The position numbers were made by a program, and so were the translations under genes. From NCBI RefSeq assembly GCF_900168195.1, contig NZ_FUYX01000011.1, positions 1 through 64,000 on the forward strand: a stretch of DNA of 64,000 bases. Direction: 5' to 3'. How positions within the stretch are numbered: position 1 is the first letter of the stretch; each line of letters starts with the position of its first letter. Below the pieces are notes generated by a model that did not search any database, was not told the origin of the DNA, and saw only the letters and a list, made by a program, of their open reading frames with translations. The stretch comes from Allobosea thiooxidans. Lineage in GTDB: Bacteria > Pseudomonadota > Alphaproteobacteria > Rhizobiales > Beijerinckiaceae. Below, piece by piece: positions 55,635-64,000 of this stretch.

Positions 55635-56561
55635 ATGTCCACGCAAGCGCTCGATACACAAGCCGCCACGCCGAACCGCACCACCGAGATCGCCCTCCTG
55701 CTGGCGCTCGCCACGCTCTGGGGCGGCTCCTACACCTTCATCAAGATCGGGGTGGAGACGATCCCGCCGTTGACGCTGATCGCGGCCCGCACGCTGATCG
55801 CGGGGGGCGTCCTGTTCGCCGTCATCCGCTGGCGGGGACTGCGCCTGCCGCGCGACTTTGCCGCCTGGCGCCGCTTCATGACGCAGGCCTGCCTCAACAG
55901 CGTCGTTCCCTTCACCCTGATCGCCTGGGCGGAACGCAGCGTCGATGCCGGCCTCGCCTCGATCCTCAACGGCACGACGCCGGTCTTCGTCTTTCTGATC
56001 TCGCTGGCGCTGTTTCCGGGCCGCCGGCCGGACTGGCGCAAGGGGCTCGGCGTCCTGGCCGGTCTCGCCGGCATCGGCCTGATCGTCGGCGTCGATGCCC
56101 TGTCGGGACTTGGTCATGCGGTTGTGCCGCAGCTCGCGATCGTCGCTGCGACCATCGCCTATGCCTGCGCAGCGCTGTTCGGCCGCCATTTCTCCGACAT
56201 GGACCCGCTGCTTCCGGCGGCAGGCTCGATGCTCACCGGAACCGCGCTCCTGATCCCGGCCGCGCTGGTCGTCGACCGCCCCTGGACGCTTTCTCCCGCT
56301 GCGGATTCCCTGCTCGCGCTGCTGGCGCTCGCTGTCTTCTCGACGGCCCTGGCCTTCGCCATCTATTTCCGGCTGATCCGTACCCTCGGTTCGGTCGGCA
56401 CGACGGCGGTGTCCTATCTGCGGGTGCCGATCGGCGTCGCGATCGGGCTCGTCTTCCTGGGCGAGCGTCTCGGCCCCACGGCCTGGATCGGCCTTGGCCT
56501 CGTCCTGCTCGGCGTCATGGCGATGACGCTGCCGGAGAAGTCGGCCGCTTCGCCGCGCTGA
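55635..56561 (+). CDS. EamA/DMT-family transporter
   Basis: 308 residues from MSTQALDT, with a gaggagaggcc site. Ten membrane segments in two EamA halves (ALLLALATLWGGSYTFIKIGVETIPPLTLIAARTLIAGGVLF, and the late TALAFAIYFRLIRTLGSVGTTAVSYLRVPIGVAIGLVFLGERLG). Members export amino acids or similar metabolites; the substrate is not visible. Confidence 0.9.
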   Translation: MSTQALDTQAATPNRTTEIALLLALATLWGGSYTFIKIGVETIPPLTLIAARTLIAGGVLFAVIRWRGLRLPRDFAAWRRFMTQACLNSVVPFTLIAWAERSVDAGLASILNGTTPVFVFLISLALFPGRRPDWRKGLGVLAGLAGIGLIVGVDALSGLGHAVVPQLAIVAATIAYACAALFGRHFSDMDPLLPAAGSMLTGTALLIPAALVVDRPWTLSPAADSLLALLALAVFSTALAFAIYFRLIRTLGSVGTTAVSYLRVPIGVAIGLVFLGERLGPTAWIGLGLVLLGVMAMTLPEKSAASPR

Positions 56562-56580
56562 AGCGCCGATGCAGCAAAGA

Positions 56581-56612
56581 AAAGCCCCGTGGCCTTGCAG
56601 CCGCGGGGCTTT
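56581..56612. terminator. bidirectional terminator shared by EamA and bamE genes
   Basis: Twelve-base stem aaagccccgtgg / ccgcggggcttt with one G-U pair and an 8-base loop. The plus strand has ttt after it and the minus strand has a T run from the aaagaaaa upstream, so it can serve both genes. Confidence 0.83.
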
Positions 56613-56633
56613 CGTGTCGAGCGGCGCCCGGCC

Positions 56634-57128
56634 TCAGCTGCCGAGCGGGTTGAACTTGGTGACGCCGCGGAAGAGGTTGCGCAGGAAGCTCTGCTCCTCG
56701 CCACCGGTCGGGGTGGTACGGCTGATGAAGTCGAAGATCACGCCGTCCTGCAGGCCGTAATGGGCGATGCGCTCGACCTTGAAGCTCTTGTTGAAATAGA
56801 TCACCAGCACCTGCTGGTCGATCACCTGCGGGTCCTGGAACTGGAAGCGCCGGCGCGCCGTTTGGCTGATATAGTAGAAGGTGCGGTTGCCCACGGTCGA
56901 GGTCGTCGACGGCGTGCCGAGGATTTGCAGGACGGACTGCACGTCCATGCCGACCTTGATCTGCGCCACCAGCCCCTGGTCCATCACGAAACCACGGGTG
57001 AACTCCTCGTTCAGACCGGCGGAGGTCGGCAGCCTGAAGCCGCCCGAGTCGGGGCCGCAGCCGGCCAGCAGCAGGGAAGAAGTCGCGAGGGCCCCGAGCA
57101 GGGCCGTGCGGCGGGTGATGAGGCTCAT
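56634..57128 (-). CDS. bamE: outer-membrane assembly lipoprotein BamE
   Basis: 164 residues from MSLITRRTALL. Lipoprotein signal with lipobox LLAGC (C24). The body has the SmpA/OmlA core: LVAQIKVGMDVQSVLQILGTPSTTSTVGNRTFYYISQ and QVLVIYFNKSFKVERIAHYGLQDG. BamE is a small part of the BAM complex that inserts outer-membrane barrels. The frame is open eight codons upstream, but the ATG here starts the signal. The gene is divergent from the cytochrome chaperone gene. Confidence 0.95.
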   Translation of the reverse strand: MSLITRRTALLGALATSSLLLAGCGPDSGGFRLPTSAGLNEEFTRGFVMDQGLVAQIKVGMDVQSVLQILGTPSTTSTVGNRTFYYISQTARRRFQFQDPQVIDQQVLVIYFNKSFKVERIAHYGLQDGVIFDFISRTTPTGGEEQSFLRNLFRGVTKFNPLGS

Positions 57129-57262
57129 ACGGGCACGATCCAAGGCGAGCACGGCCAGGATGACCCAAGCCGCTTGTCAAAAGGGTAGGGGTTGGCGTAA
57201 CGCCCGAGGATGGCTTTGGCAAGGCGAGGACGCCCGCAACCGCGGCGGGCGCAGGCAAACGC

Positions 57263-57808
57263 GTGATTTTCGGGTTGTTCGGCAAGCGCGCCAAGCGGCG
57301 TGCCACGGTGGATGCGCTGTTTGCACGCGTTGCCGAGGCTTCGCGACGGCCCGCGCTCTATATCGAAGGCGGGATTCCGGACAGCTTCGAGGGCCGTTTC
57401 GAATCGCTGACCATCCACGCCCTGCTGGTGCTGCGGCGCCTGCGCGAGTTGCCGCCGCCGGCTTCGGAGCTGGCGCAGGAGCTGGTCGATGCCTGCTTCG
57501 CCTATCTCGAGCTCGGATTCCGCAATGGCGGCGTCAGCGATGTCGCTGTGCCCAAGCGCATGAAGAAGATCGGCCAGATGTTCTATGGCCGCGTTCAGGC
57601 CTATGAGGCGGCGCTGGTCGCGCCCGGCCTCGAGGCTTTGGAGGAGGCGCTGCGGCGCAACGCCTGTTCGGCGGAGGGTGCCGGATGGCTCGCCGCCTAT
57701 GTCCGCGAGGCGCAGGCCGCGCTCGCCACCTGCGATCTCGATGCGCTGCTGAGCCGGGAGACGCTGTTTCCGGCCTTTGCCGGTCAGGAGACCAAGCATG
57801 ACATCTGA
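57263..57808 (+). CDS. ubiquinol-cytochrome c chaperone family protein
   Basis: 181 residues from a GTG start. Helical: DALFARVAEASRRPALYIEGGIPDSFEGRFESLTIHALLVLRRLREL, then ELVDACFAYLELGFRNGGVSDVAVPKRMKKIGQMFYGRVQAYEAAL. This matches the Cbp3/UQCC-type family, which assists cytochrome bc1 assembly in mitochondria. Bacterial members are usually encoded before DUF177 and plsX, as here. The next gene overlaps its end by 11 bases. Confidence 0.9.
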   Translation: MIFGLFGKRAKRRATVDALFARVAEASRRPALYIEGGIPDSFEGRFESLTIHALLVLRRLRELPPPASELAQELVDACFAYLELGFRNGGVSDVAVPKRMKKIGQMFYGRVQAYEAALVAPGLEALEEALRRNACSAEGAGWLAAYVREAQAALATCDLDALLSRETLFPAFAGQETKHDI

Positions 57809-58355
57809 TCACGCTCCGGCGCTGCCGTTGAGCCAGCCGATCCGCATCGAGGCGATCCGCCAGCGCGGCACCGAGGCCGTCGTCAAGGCGAGCGCCGAGC
57901 AACTGGCCCCGATCGCGGCCATGCTGGGGCTCGCCTCGCTGGAGGCGCTGGAGGCTCGCTACACCCTGTCGCGCAACGGGGAGCGAGTGAAACTCGAGGG
58001 GCGGATCACCACGAGCCTGCACCAGACATGCGTCGTCACGCTCGATCCCTTCCCGGTGAAGCTCGACGTCCCGGTGAAGCTGGATTTCGCGCCCGAGGAC
58101 GAGGCCGGGGCGGCTGCGCGCCGCGGCGAGCGCGACGATGCCGAGATCGATATCGAGGTCCTGCTGAACGAGGACGATCCGCCCGAGCCGATCGTCGACG
58201 GCGTGATCGACCTGGGCGCGGTCACGCTCGAATTCCTCGCGCTGGCGCTCGACCCCTATCCGCGCAAGCCCGGCGTCAGCTTCGAGGCGCCAGCGGCCGA
58301 GGCCGGGGCGGAATCGCCTTTCGCGGCATTGGCGAAGCTGAAACGCGGTGATTGA
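57798..58355 (+). CDS. DUF177 (YceD-like) protein
   Basis: 185 residues from MTSDHAPAL. The family core is visible: LSRNGERVKLEGRITTSLHQTCVVTLDPFPVKLDVPVKLDFAP, with a conserved cysteine, and IDIEVLLNEDDPPEPIVDGVIDLGAVTLEFLALALDPYPRKPGV. YceD-type proteins are linked to 23S rRNA accumulation in plants and bacteria. In many species rpmF (L32) follows; here it does not, and plsX is next. It overlaps the chaperone gene by 11 bases. Confidence 0.92.
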   Translation: MTSDHAPALPLSQPIRIEAIRQRGTEAVVKASAEQLAPIAAMLGLASLEALEARYTLSRNGERVKLEGRITTSLHQTCVVTLDPFPVKLDVPVKLDFAPEDEAGAAARRGERDDAEIDIEVLLNEDDPPEPIVDGVIDLGAVTLEFLALALDPYPRKPGVSFEAPAAEAGAESPFAALAKLKRGD

Positions 58356-58469
58356 AGTCTTCACCGGCTCTTGCGCGGCTTGCGACCTCCGTCCAAGTCG
58401 CTATTGTCCGGCCGGCCATGAGCCGTCCCGGATCGAAGGTCGGCCATTTCCGGGACATACCAGAACTCC

Positions 58470-59528
58470 ATGACAAGACCGGTTACAATCGCGCTCGATG
58501 CGATGGGCGGGGATCACGGCCCCGCCGTCGTCATTCCCGGCGCAGCCCTGATGCTGGAACGTCGCCCGGATGCGCGCTTCGTCGTATTCGGTGACGAGAA
58601 ACAGGTGCTGCCATTGCTCGACCAGCACCCGAAACTCAAGGCGGTGACGACCTTCCATCACACCGAGGTCTCGGTGAAGATGGACGACAAGCCCAGCCAG
58701 GCACTGCGCTACGGCCGTTACAAATCGTCGATGTGGCGCGCGATCGACGCGACCAAGACCGGCGAGGCCGACGTCACCGTCTCGGCCGGCAACACCGGCG
58801 CGCTGATGGCGATGTCGAAGTTCTGCCTGAAGTCGATGCCGCAGGTCGACCGCCCGGCGATCGCGGCGCTCTGGCCGACGCTGCGCGGCGAGAGCATCGT
58901 GCTCGACGTCGGCGCGACGATCGGTGCCGATGCCCGCCACCTCGTCGATCTCGCGGTGATGGGCGCGGCCATGGCCCGCGTCGTCTTCGATCTCGATCGT
59001 CCCACCGTCGGCCTGCTCAATGTCGGCGTCGAGGAGATCAAGGGTGTCGAGGCGGTCAAGGAGGCCGGCCGCATCCTGCGCGAGAGCGACCTGCCGCACC
59101 TCTCCTATCACGGCTTCGTCGAGGGCGACGACCTCGGCAAGGGCACGGTCGATGTCGTCGTGACCGAGGGCTTCACCGGCAATATCGCGCTGAAGACCGC
59201 GGAAGGCACGGCGCGCCAGATCTCCTCCTATCTTCGCTCTGCGATGAGTCGTTCCTTGATGGCCAAGATCGGGTATCTTTTTGCGCGTGGCGCCTTCGCC
59301 GCGCTCAGGGAGAAGCTCGACCCGCGCAAGTCCAATGGCGGCGTCTTTCTCGGGCTGGAAGGCATCGTCATCAAGAGCCACGGTGGCACGGATGCGATCG
59401 GCTTCGCCAGCGCCGCTGAACTGGGCTATGAAATGGCGCGGGAAGATCTGATGGCGAAGGTCCGCGAGATGGTCGCCGCAAGCACGCGCCCCGAGCTGCC
59501 CGTCGCGCAGCCGGCCGACGCCGAATAG
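58470..59528 (+). CDS. plsX: phosphate acyltransferase PlsX
   Basis: 352 residues. It makes acyl-phosphate from acyl-ACP for phospholipid synthesis. Conserved parts: [56 protein letters not shown] and [20 protein letters not shown]. It is followed by fabH 12 bases later, the standard plsX-fabH pair. Confidence 0.97.
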   Translation: MTRPVTIALDAMGGDHGPAVVIPGAALMLERRPDARFVVFGDEKQVLPLLDQHPKLKAVTTFHHTEVSVKMDDKPSQALRYGRYKSSMWRAIDATKTGEADVTVSAGNTGALMAMSKFCLKSMPQVDRPAIAALWPTLRGESIVLDVGATIGADARHLVDLAVMGAAMARVVFDLDRPTVGLLNVGVEEIKGVEAVKEAGRILRESDLPHLSYHGFVEGDDLGKGTVDVVVTEGFTGNIALKTAEGTARQISSYLRSAMSRSLMAKIGYLFARGAFAALREKLDPRKSNGGVFLGLEGIVIKSHGGTDAIGFASAAELGYEMAREDLMAKVREMVAASTRPELPVAQPADAE

Positions 59529-59540
59529 GGAACGGTTTCC

Positions 59541-60518
59541 TTGTCCATTCTGCGCTCACAAGTCGTCGGTTGCGGCTCCTATCTGCCCGCCCGCATCGTT
59601 ACCAATGCCGAACTCGCTCAGAAGGTCGACACCAGCGACGAGTGGATCGTCCAGCGCACCGGCATCCGCCAGCGCCACATCGCTGCCGATGATGAGCCGA
59701 CCTCGATCGTCGGCCTCAAGGCGGCCCAGGCCGCGATCGCCGATGCCGGTATCGACCCCACCGAGATCGACCTGATCATCGTGGCGACGGCCACGCCGGA
59801 CCACACCTTTCCCGCGACCGCGACGCAGATCCAGGCCGCGCTCGGCATCAATGGCGGCGCCGCCTTCGACGTGCAGGCGGTCTGCTCGGGCTTCGTCTTC
59901 GCGCTCGCGACCGCCGACAAGTTCCTGACCACCGGCTCCGCCAGGGCGGCGCTGGTGATCGGCGCCGAGACGTTCTCGCGCATCCTCGACTGGGAGGACC
60001 GCGCCACCTGCGTGCTGTTCGGCGACGGCGCCGGCGCCGTGGTGCTCAAGGCCGTTCCGGGGCAGGGGACGCTGGCCGACCGCGGCATCCTGACCACGCA
60101 TATCCGCTCGGACGGGCGCTACAAGGACAAGCTCTATGTCGACGGCGGCGCGGGCTCGACCAAGACGGTCGGCTTCCTGCGCATGGAGGGCAAGGAGGTC
60201 TTCCGCCACGCCGTGAACAATCTCGCCGAGACGGTGCGGTACACCTTCGAGCAGACGGGGCTGTCCGGCGCCGATATCGACTGGTTCGTGCCGCATCAGG
60301 CGAACCGGCGCATCATCGACGCCACCGCCGACAAGCTCGGCATCAGCCATGATCGCGTCGTCGTCACCGTCGACCGCCATGGCAACACCTCGGCGGCCTC
60401 GATCCCGCTCGCGCTGGCGGAGGCCCATGCCGATGGCCGCATCAAGCGGGGCCAGCTCGTGCTGGTCGAGGCGATGGGCGGCGGCTTCACCTGGGGCTCG
60501 GCCTTGATCCGCTGGTGA
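59541..60518 (+). CDS. fabH: beta-ketoacyl-ACP synthase III
   Basis: 325 residues from a TTG start. It starts fatty acid elongation from acetyl-CoA and malonyl-ACP. The catalytic triad is C115 in VQAVCSGF, H252 in VPHQANRRI and N282 in HGNTSAAS. The plsX stop lies 12 bases upstream, so the two are co-transcribed. A small inverted repeat gaggct / agcctc follows the stop. Confidence 0.97.
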   Translation: MSILRSQVVGCGSYLPARIVTNAELAQKVDTSDEWIVQRTGIRQRHIAADDEPTSIVGLKAAQAAIADAGIDPTEIDLIIVATATPDHTFPATATQIQAALGINGGAAFDVQAVCSGFVFALATADKFLTTGSARAALVIGAETFSRILDWEDRATCVLFGDGAGAVVLKAVPGQGTLADRGILTTHIRSDGRYKDKLYVDGGAGSTKTVGFLRMEGKEVFRHAVNNLAETVRYTFEQTGLSGADIDWFVPHQANRRIIDATADKLGISHDRVVVTVDRHGNTSAASIPLALAEAHADGRIKRGQLVLVEAMGGGFTWGSALIRW

Positions 60519-60522
60519 GCCT

Positions 60523-60537
60523 GAGGCTAAAAGCCTC
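60523..60537. repeat. short hairpin after fabH
   Basis: Perfect arms gaggct and agcctc around 3 bases, followed by gaaaattg. Too short of T for a confident terminator. Confidence 0.5.
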
Positions 60538-60705
60538 GAAAATTGTCACGATTCATCGTCATTTCGGGTTGATTCTGGCTCTGGCCGGCTGATCGGCCGC
60601 GCTGGAGGATTGACCCGCGCGACGGGGGCGCCTAGCGTCCGCCGTCCGTAATGGCGAAAGGGAGCGGTTTCCACCGCTGCCTGCAATACGCCTTGGAGGA
60701 TATGA

Positions 60706-61020
60706 ATGGCGGGGCAAACGGTCACTCGCGCGGACCTGTGCGAGGCTGTCTACCAGAAGATCGGCCTGTCGCGGACGGAATCGTCGAAGCTCGTCGAGGC
60801 GGTGCTCGACGAGATCTGTGACGCTGTCGCGCGCGGCGAGAATGTGAAGCTGTCCTCGTTCGGCTCGTTCGTCGTGCGAGACAAAGGCGAGCGAATCGGG
60901 CGTAATCCGAAAACGGGTGTTGAGGTGCCGATCGAGCCGCGTCGGGTGATGGTATTCAAGCCCTCGAACGTGATGAAGGCCCGCATCAACGGGCAGAGCG
61001 GCGAGGGTGAGACTGAGTGA
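60706..61020 (+). CDS. ihfA: integration host factor alpha subunit
   Basis: 104 residues. DNA-bending protein; the arm is [31 protein letters not shown]. It ends a plus-strand run plsX-fabH-ihfA-merR common in alphaproteobacteria. The merR gene starts inside its stop (GTGA overlap). Confidence 0.96.
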   Translation: MAGQTVTRADLCEAVYQKIGLSRTESSKLVEAVLDEICDAVARGENVKLSSFGSFVVRDKGERIGRNPKTGVEVPIEPRRVMVFKPSNVMKARINGQSGEGETE

Positions 61021-61538
61021 ATCTGGAGTTCCACGCCGGCGATACCGAGGCCGAATTGGACACCAAGAGCCCAGATGCCTTCCGAACCATCAGCGAGGTC
61101 GCCGAAGACCTCGACATCCCTCAGCATGTCCTGCGTTTCTGGGAGACGCGCTTCAGCCAGATCAAGCCGCTGAAGCGGGGCGGCGGGCGCCGCTATTATC
61201 GTCCTGACGACGTCGCCTTGCTCAAGGGCATCCGGCGCCTGCTCTACGGCGAAGGCTATACGATCAAGGGCCTGCAGCGGATTCTCAAGGAGCAGGGGCC
61301 CCGTCACGTCCAGGCCATCGGCCGCGGCGCGCCGATCGGTGCGGCAAATACCGCTTCGCCTTCGCCTGCCATGACGGAGGCCACGGATGGCGAGGCTCAG
61401 GAGTGGGTGCAGCCGCGGCCGCAGCCCGTTCCCGAAGGCCTCGACGACATCACCGTGCTGAGCGCCGTGATGTCGGAGCTCGGCGAATGCCGGCGTATCC
61501 TGGAGCGGGCCCTGCAGCCCGCGCCGGACGCCGCCTGA
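61017..61538 (+). CDS. MerR-family transcriptional regulator
   Basis: 173 residues from GTG. The MerR DNA-binding domain is [67 protein letters not shown] at about 24-90. The C-terminal part is low-complexity (proline, alanine) with a short final helix ([19 protein letters not shown]). No metal cysteines are visible. The regulator is usually found after ihfA in alphaproteobacteria, with an unknown regulon. Confidence 0.92.
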   Translation: MNLEFHAGDTEAELDTKSPDAFRTISEVAEDLDIPQHVLRFWETRFSQIKPLKRGGGRRYYRPDDVALLKGIRRLLYGEGYTIKGLQRILKEQGPRHVQAIGRGAPIGAANTASPSPAMTEATDGEAQEWVQPRPQPVPEGLDDITVLSAVMSELGECRRILERALQPAPDAA

Positions 61539-61635
61539 ACCCATCGTCGTTTTTCCGATGCGCCGCCGCTTACATGGGGCAATCCCTGCCTGCGGCGGTT
61601 GAAAGCGGTCCTGTTCTTTGCCGAGGAGGGCCGTG

Positions 61636-61953
61636 ATGGCCTGGCTTTATCTTTTCGTCGCGGGCCTGTTCGAGGTCGGCTGGGCGATCGGCCTGAAATA
61701 CACCCAGGGTTTCACCCGCCTGCTGCCGACGTTGTTTACTGGCGTCAGCATGGTGATCAGCCTGGGGCTGCTGGGCCTCGCCCTGAAATCCCTGCCGGTA
61801 GGCACCGCCTATGCGGTCTGGACCGGCATCGGCACGATCGGGACGGCGATCCTCGGCATCGCCTTGCTGGGCGAGCCCGCGGGCGTGCTCAGGCTGCTCT
61901 GCATCGGCATGATCGTCGCCGGCATCGTCGGCCTCAAGCTGGTCTCGCCCTGA
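61636..61953 (+). CDS. sugE: SMR-family exporter, SugE/Gdx type
   Basis: 105 residues from MAWLYLF. Four membrane segments. The conserved glutamate is E13 in [23 protein letters not shown], and [21 protein letters not shown] is the signature of the SugE/Gdx subgroup, which exports guanidinium with protons. I find no guanidine riboswitch in the 97 bases upstream, only a gccgccgc / gcggcgg hairpin. Confidence 0.92.
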   Translation: MAWLYLFVAGLFEVGWAIGLKYTQGFTRLLPTLFTGVSMVISLGLLGLALKSLPVGTAYAVWTGIGTIGTAILGIALLGEPAGVLRLLCIGMIVAGIVGLKLVSP

Positions 61954-61962
61954 GGCGCCGGC

Positions 61963-62133
61963 TCAGCGGCGCCAGCCTTCCGGCCAATAGCCGCCACGTT
62001 CGAGCGCGACGATCAGGATGACGATTGCCAGTGTCACCATGATCGTCATCAGCTTGGCGTTCCAGGGCACGCCCCGGCCGATCAACCAGATCAGGCTCAG
62101 GCCGATGATGAGGGGGACGACGATCTCCATCAT
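61963..62133 (-). CDS. small two-helix membrane protein
   Basis: 56 residues from MMEIVVPLIIG. Two hydrophobic segments (IVVPLIIGLSLIWLIGRG, LMTIMVTLAIVILIVAL). Unknown function. The longer in-frame start is an arginine-rich stretch and is unlikely. It converges with sugE, 9 bases apart. Confidence 0.6.
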   Translation of the reverse strand: MMEIVVPLIIGLSLIWLIGRGVPWNAKLMTIMVTLAIVILIVALERGGYWPEGWRR

Positions 62134-62190
62134 GCGATCGTAACCTGCGCATCGGCGGCGCGGCAATCGCCCATCGCCCGGACGCTTCGC

Positions 62191-63156
62191 TCAGGCGTCG
62201 TCGCCGGCTTCGGGAGGCGTTTCCGGTGGCGGCGCGCGTCCGATCGGCCGTTCGCCCTCGATCAGCGGCCGCAGCCGCGCGACCTCGCCGGCCAGGAAAT
62301 CGAGGAAGAGCCGCACGCGCGGCGTGTGCCGCATGTCCGGATGGGTCAGCAGCCAGAGATCGGCGGCGAGGTCCGGATTCGGCCCGGCGAGCCGCGCCAG
62401 CCCCGGCCGGGTATCGCCGATGAAACAGGGCAGGAAACCGATGCCGATGCCGGCTTCGACGGCCTCGGCGAGGCCGAGCACCGTGTTGAGCTTGTAGACG
62501 ACGCGTTCCGGCGCGACATGGCGCGCCAGATAGCGGACGGCGCTCAGCATGGTGAATTGCTCGCCCAGCGAGATCCAGTTGCGCTCCCACAGTAGACTGG
62601 GCTCCGGGGAGGCGGCGTCCGGAAAGTCGGCCGCCCGCCCATAGAGCGCCCAGGCGATGCGGGCGGGCTTGCGGCCGACCAGGTTCTCCGGCGGGTTGTC
62701 GGTGGCGCGGATCGCGACATCGGCATCGCGCTTGGAGAGATTGGCCGCCCGGTTGCCGATCAGCACGTCGAGGCGGATGCCCGGGTATTGCTGCAGGAAC
62801 TGCGCGAAGAGCGGTGTCAGCAGGTCGACCAGCAGGGAATCGTTGGTGGCGACGCGCAGCTCGCCGGCCGGCTCGATCTCCTGGCCTGCGAGCCTGCGGG
62901 CAAAGGCGGTGATGTCGTCGTCGACGCGGCCCGCGAGTTGAACCATCTCCTCGCCCGCCGGTGTCGCGATATAGCCGCTGCGGTGCCGCTCGAACAGCCG
63001 GACGCCGAGCGCCGCCTCGATCTGGCCGAGGCGGCGGAAGACGGTGGAGTGATTGACGCCGAGCGCGGCCGCCGCGGCGGGCAGGGCCTGCTTGTCGGCG
63101 ATCGCCTTGATCAGGCGGAAATCATCCCAGGCCAAGGGTTTCGCGGCTTGATTCAT
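62191..63156 (-). CDS. LysR-type transcriptional regulator
   Basis: 321 residues from MNQAAKPLAWDDF. HTH: FRLIKAIADKQALPAAAAALGVNHSTVFRRLGQIEAALGVRLFERHRSGYIATPAGEEM at about 13-70, then an effector-binding domain (LRVATNDSLLVDLLTPLF, GIGIGFLPCFIGD). The ligand is unknown. The DoxX gene is 43 bases upstream on the same strand, so the two may be one operon; the dioxygenase gene is divergent from DoxX. Confidence 0.92.
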   Translation of the reverse strand: MNQAAKPLAWDDFRLIKAIADKQALPAAAAALGVNHSTVFRRLGQIEAALGVRLFERHRSGYIATPAGEEMVQLAGRVDDDITAFARRLAGQEIEPAGELRVATNDSLLVDLLTPLFAQFLQQYPGIRLDVLIGNRAANLSKRDADVAIRATDNPPENLVGRKPARIAWALYGRAADFPDAASPEPSLLWERNWISLGEQFTMLSAVRYLARHVAPERVVYKLNTVLGLAEAVEAGIGIGFLPCFIGDTRPGLARLAGPNPDLAADLWLLTHPDMRHTPRVRLFLDFLAGEVARLRPLIEGERPIGRAPPPETPPEAGDDA

Positions 63157-63199
63157 CCGCGCACTCTCGGCCAGGGCGATCGCTCCTTCAAGCCGCCGA

Positions 63200-63625
63200 T
63201 CAGGCGATGGCCGGGCGGCGTTCGCCGGCAAGGCGGGTCGGCTTCAGCGCCAGGGCGCCGTCCCCGATCAGGGCGTGGGCGAAGGCGGCGAGCGCCAGGA
63301 AGGCAGGGTATTCCCAGCCGCCATTCGGCGCGTTGAAGACCCAGCCATTCGGCGCATGGACCATGAGCGCGCCGAGCAGCAGCGGCACCAGCGCCAGCGA
63401 GACGTAGCGGCCGTAGAAGCCGAGAAGGATGGCGAGCCCGCCGAGGAGCTCCGCCAGGATGATCGGCCAGGCCAGGAAGCCGGGAAGGCCGACCTGGCCG
63501 AGGAAGCCGGTGAAGCCGGCGGGCGTGAAGATCACGAGCTTGAGATAGGCATGGGCGATGAACATCAGGCCGAGCGCGACGCGCAGGCCGAGGGCGCCAT
63601 AGGGGGCAAGACGAGAGTCGATCAT
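63200..63625 (-). CDS. DoxX-family membrane protein
   Basis: 141 residues, four membrane segments (LGLRVALGLMFIAHAYLKL, FLAWPIILAELLGGLAILLGFYG, SLALVPLLLGALMVHAP, YPAFLALAAFAHAL). DoxX relatives such as MhqP of Bacillus subtilis are associated with resistance to quinones. The neighbours here, a LysR regulator and a VOC ring-cleaving dioxygenase, match that context. Confidence 0.88.
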   Translation of the reverse strand: MIDSRLAPYGALGLRVALGLMFIAHAYLKLVIFTPAGFTGFLGQVGLPGFLAWPIILAELLGGLAILLGFYGRYVSLALVPLLLGALMVHAPNGWVFNAPNGGWEYPAFLALAAFAHALIGDGALALKPTRLAGERRPAIA

Positions 63626-63716
63626 GGTGATGTCTCCTGAAACGGGATGGGCTGGTCTCGGGTCGGGATTGTGACGGCATCCGTCTGCAAATCAAATTGT
63701 AGATTGGCGTTTGTGT

Positions 63717-63734
63717 GATTGCGTCAATGCAATC
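63717..63734. promoter_or_regulatory. operator-like palindrome between DoxX and dioxygenase genes
   Basis: Perfect arms gattgc (63717-63722) and gcaatc (63729-63734) around six bases (gtcaat). Located in the divergent promoter region and of the length expected for a LysR-type operator. Confidence 0.5.
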
Positions 63735-63827
63735 TCGTGCCTCTGGCGTCAGGCAGTGATCGGCCCGATCTTTCGGTCAACGGGGCAGATGCCCACAGCA
63801 CACCCACAGCACTCGGAGGACGACGCC

Positions 63828-64000
63828 ATGCAGATCAACGGCCTTCACCACGTCACCGCCATTGCCGGCCCGGCCCGCCGCAATCTCGATTTCTACGGGC
63901 GCGTGCTCGGCCTGCGCCTGGTCAAGAAGACCGTCAATTTCGACGATCCCGGCACCTACCACCTCTATTTCGGCGATGCCGATGCGGCGCCGGGTTCGAT
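63828..64000 (+). CDS. VOC-family ring-cleaving dioxygenase (MhqO-like), start only
   Basis: The window ends after 57 codons. The start is MQINGLHHVTAIAGPARRNLDFYGRVLGLRLVKKTVNFDDPGTYHLYFGD, the first module of a two-module VOC glyoxalase-fold enzyme; histidine in LHHVTAI is the first metal ligand. The TVNFDDPGTYHLYFGD segment matches the group that contains MhqO and related hydroquinone-type dioxygenases. A cggagga site precedes the ATG. The rest is outside the window. Confidence 0.88.
   Translation, partial: MQINGLHHVTAIAGPARRNLDFYGRVLGLRLVKKTVNFDDPGTYHLYFGDADAAPGS

Noticed and set aside
61539..61635. Guanidine riboswitch upstream of the SugE/Gdx exporter
   Set aside because: The leader has only a gccgccgc / gcggcgg hairpin; I cannot find the paired loops of any guanidine riboswitch class.

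Overview
This window is about 64 kb of high-GC chromosome from an alphaproteobacterium of the Hyphomicrobiales (Rhizobiales). The evidence is the gene content: a Porin_2-type porin end, an LdtR-type regulator next to an L,D-transpeptidase, a Bpt-type aminoacyl-protein transferase, and the order bamE / ubiquinol-cytochrome c chaperone / DUF177 / plsX / fabH / ihfA / merR. A genus close to Bosea is my guess from overall resemblance, not something the sequence proves. Almost all of it is core chromosome. I see no phage, transposase, plasmid, CRISPR, tRNA or rRNA gene.

Layout. 1-3.6 kb: end of a porin, then an OmpA/BON envelope protein and a small membrane partner. 3.6-9 kb: alpha/beta hydrolase and lytic transglycosylase (minus), then dapA, a PaiB-like flavin protein and smpB (plus). 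9-15.5 kb, mostly minus: NYN-domain protein, sugar acetyltransferase, era-rnc-lepB, acpS and pdxJ, with a plus-strand aquaporin between lepB and acpS. 15.7-25.2 kb: HerA-like ATPase, rpoZ, the bifunctional (p)ppGpp enzyme, a LysR/tautomerase pair, recO and parC. 25.6-31.7 kb (minus): small outer-membrane protein, DUF2336 protein, PepSY/DUF2946 pair, and a two-subunit UxaA-type dehydratase with an RraA-like protein. 31.8-38.4 kb: bpt, a methyltransferase (plus), RDD protein, threonine ammonia-lyase, an unusual lipoprotein-type LivH permease, a YqeY-like protein and hemB. 38.7-42.7 kb (plus): 3-hydroxyisobutyryl-CoA hydrolase-like protein, a small membrane protein, ldtR and ldtP. 42.8-44.7 kb (minus): a secreted 612-residue protein I cannot assign.

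44.9-50.8 kb is a tightly packed plus-strand run, glyA-nrdR-ribD-ribE-ribH-nusB-thiL, joining one-carbon metabolism, control of ribonucleotide reductase, riboflavin synthesis, antitermination and thiamine phosphate metabolism. 50.8-56.6 kb holds an MFS transporter, a ureidoglycine aminohydrolase, a membrane pyrophosphatase and a DMT exporter. 56.6-61.5 kb is the bamE to merR lipid and envelope cluster. The right end has a SugE/Gdx exporter, a small membrane protein, a LysR regulator, a DoxX protein and the start of a VOC dioxygenase; together the last three look like a quinone-response module.

The non-coding DNA is rich in palindromic intergenic elements. I count four copies of one family (agccctcatcctgaggag ends), four to six of another (cgtcatgctcggg / cccgaccatgacg ends), one of the cgtcattgcgaggagcgaag type, and several single or double perfect hairpins. 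They sit almost entirely between genes and at the joints of a rearranged rpoZ-rsh / pdxJ-era region. The least explained coding items are the 612-residue secreted protein, the LivH-like permease with a lipoprotein front end, and the OmpA/BON protein with its membrane-anchored partner.
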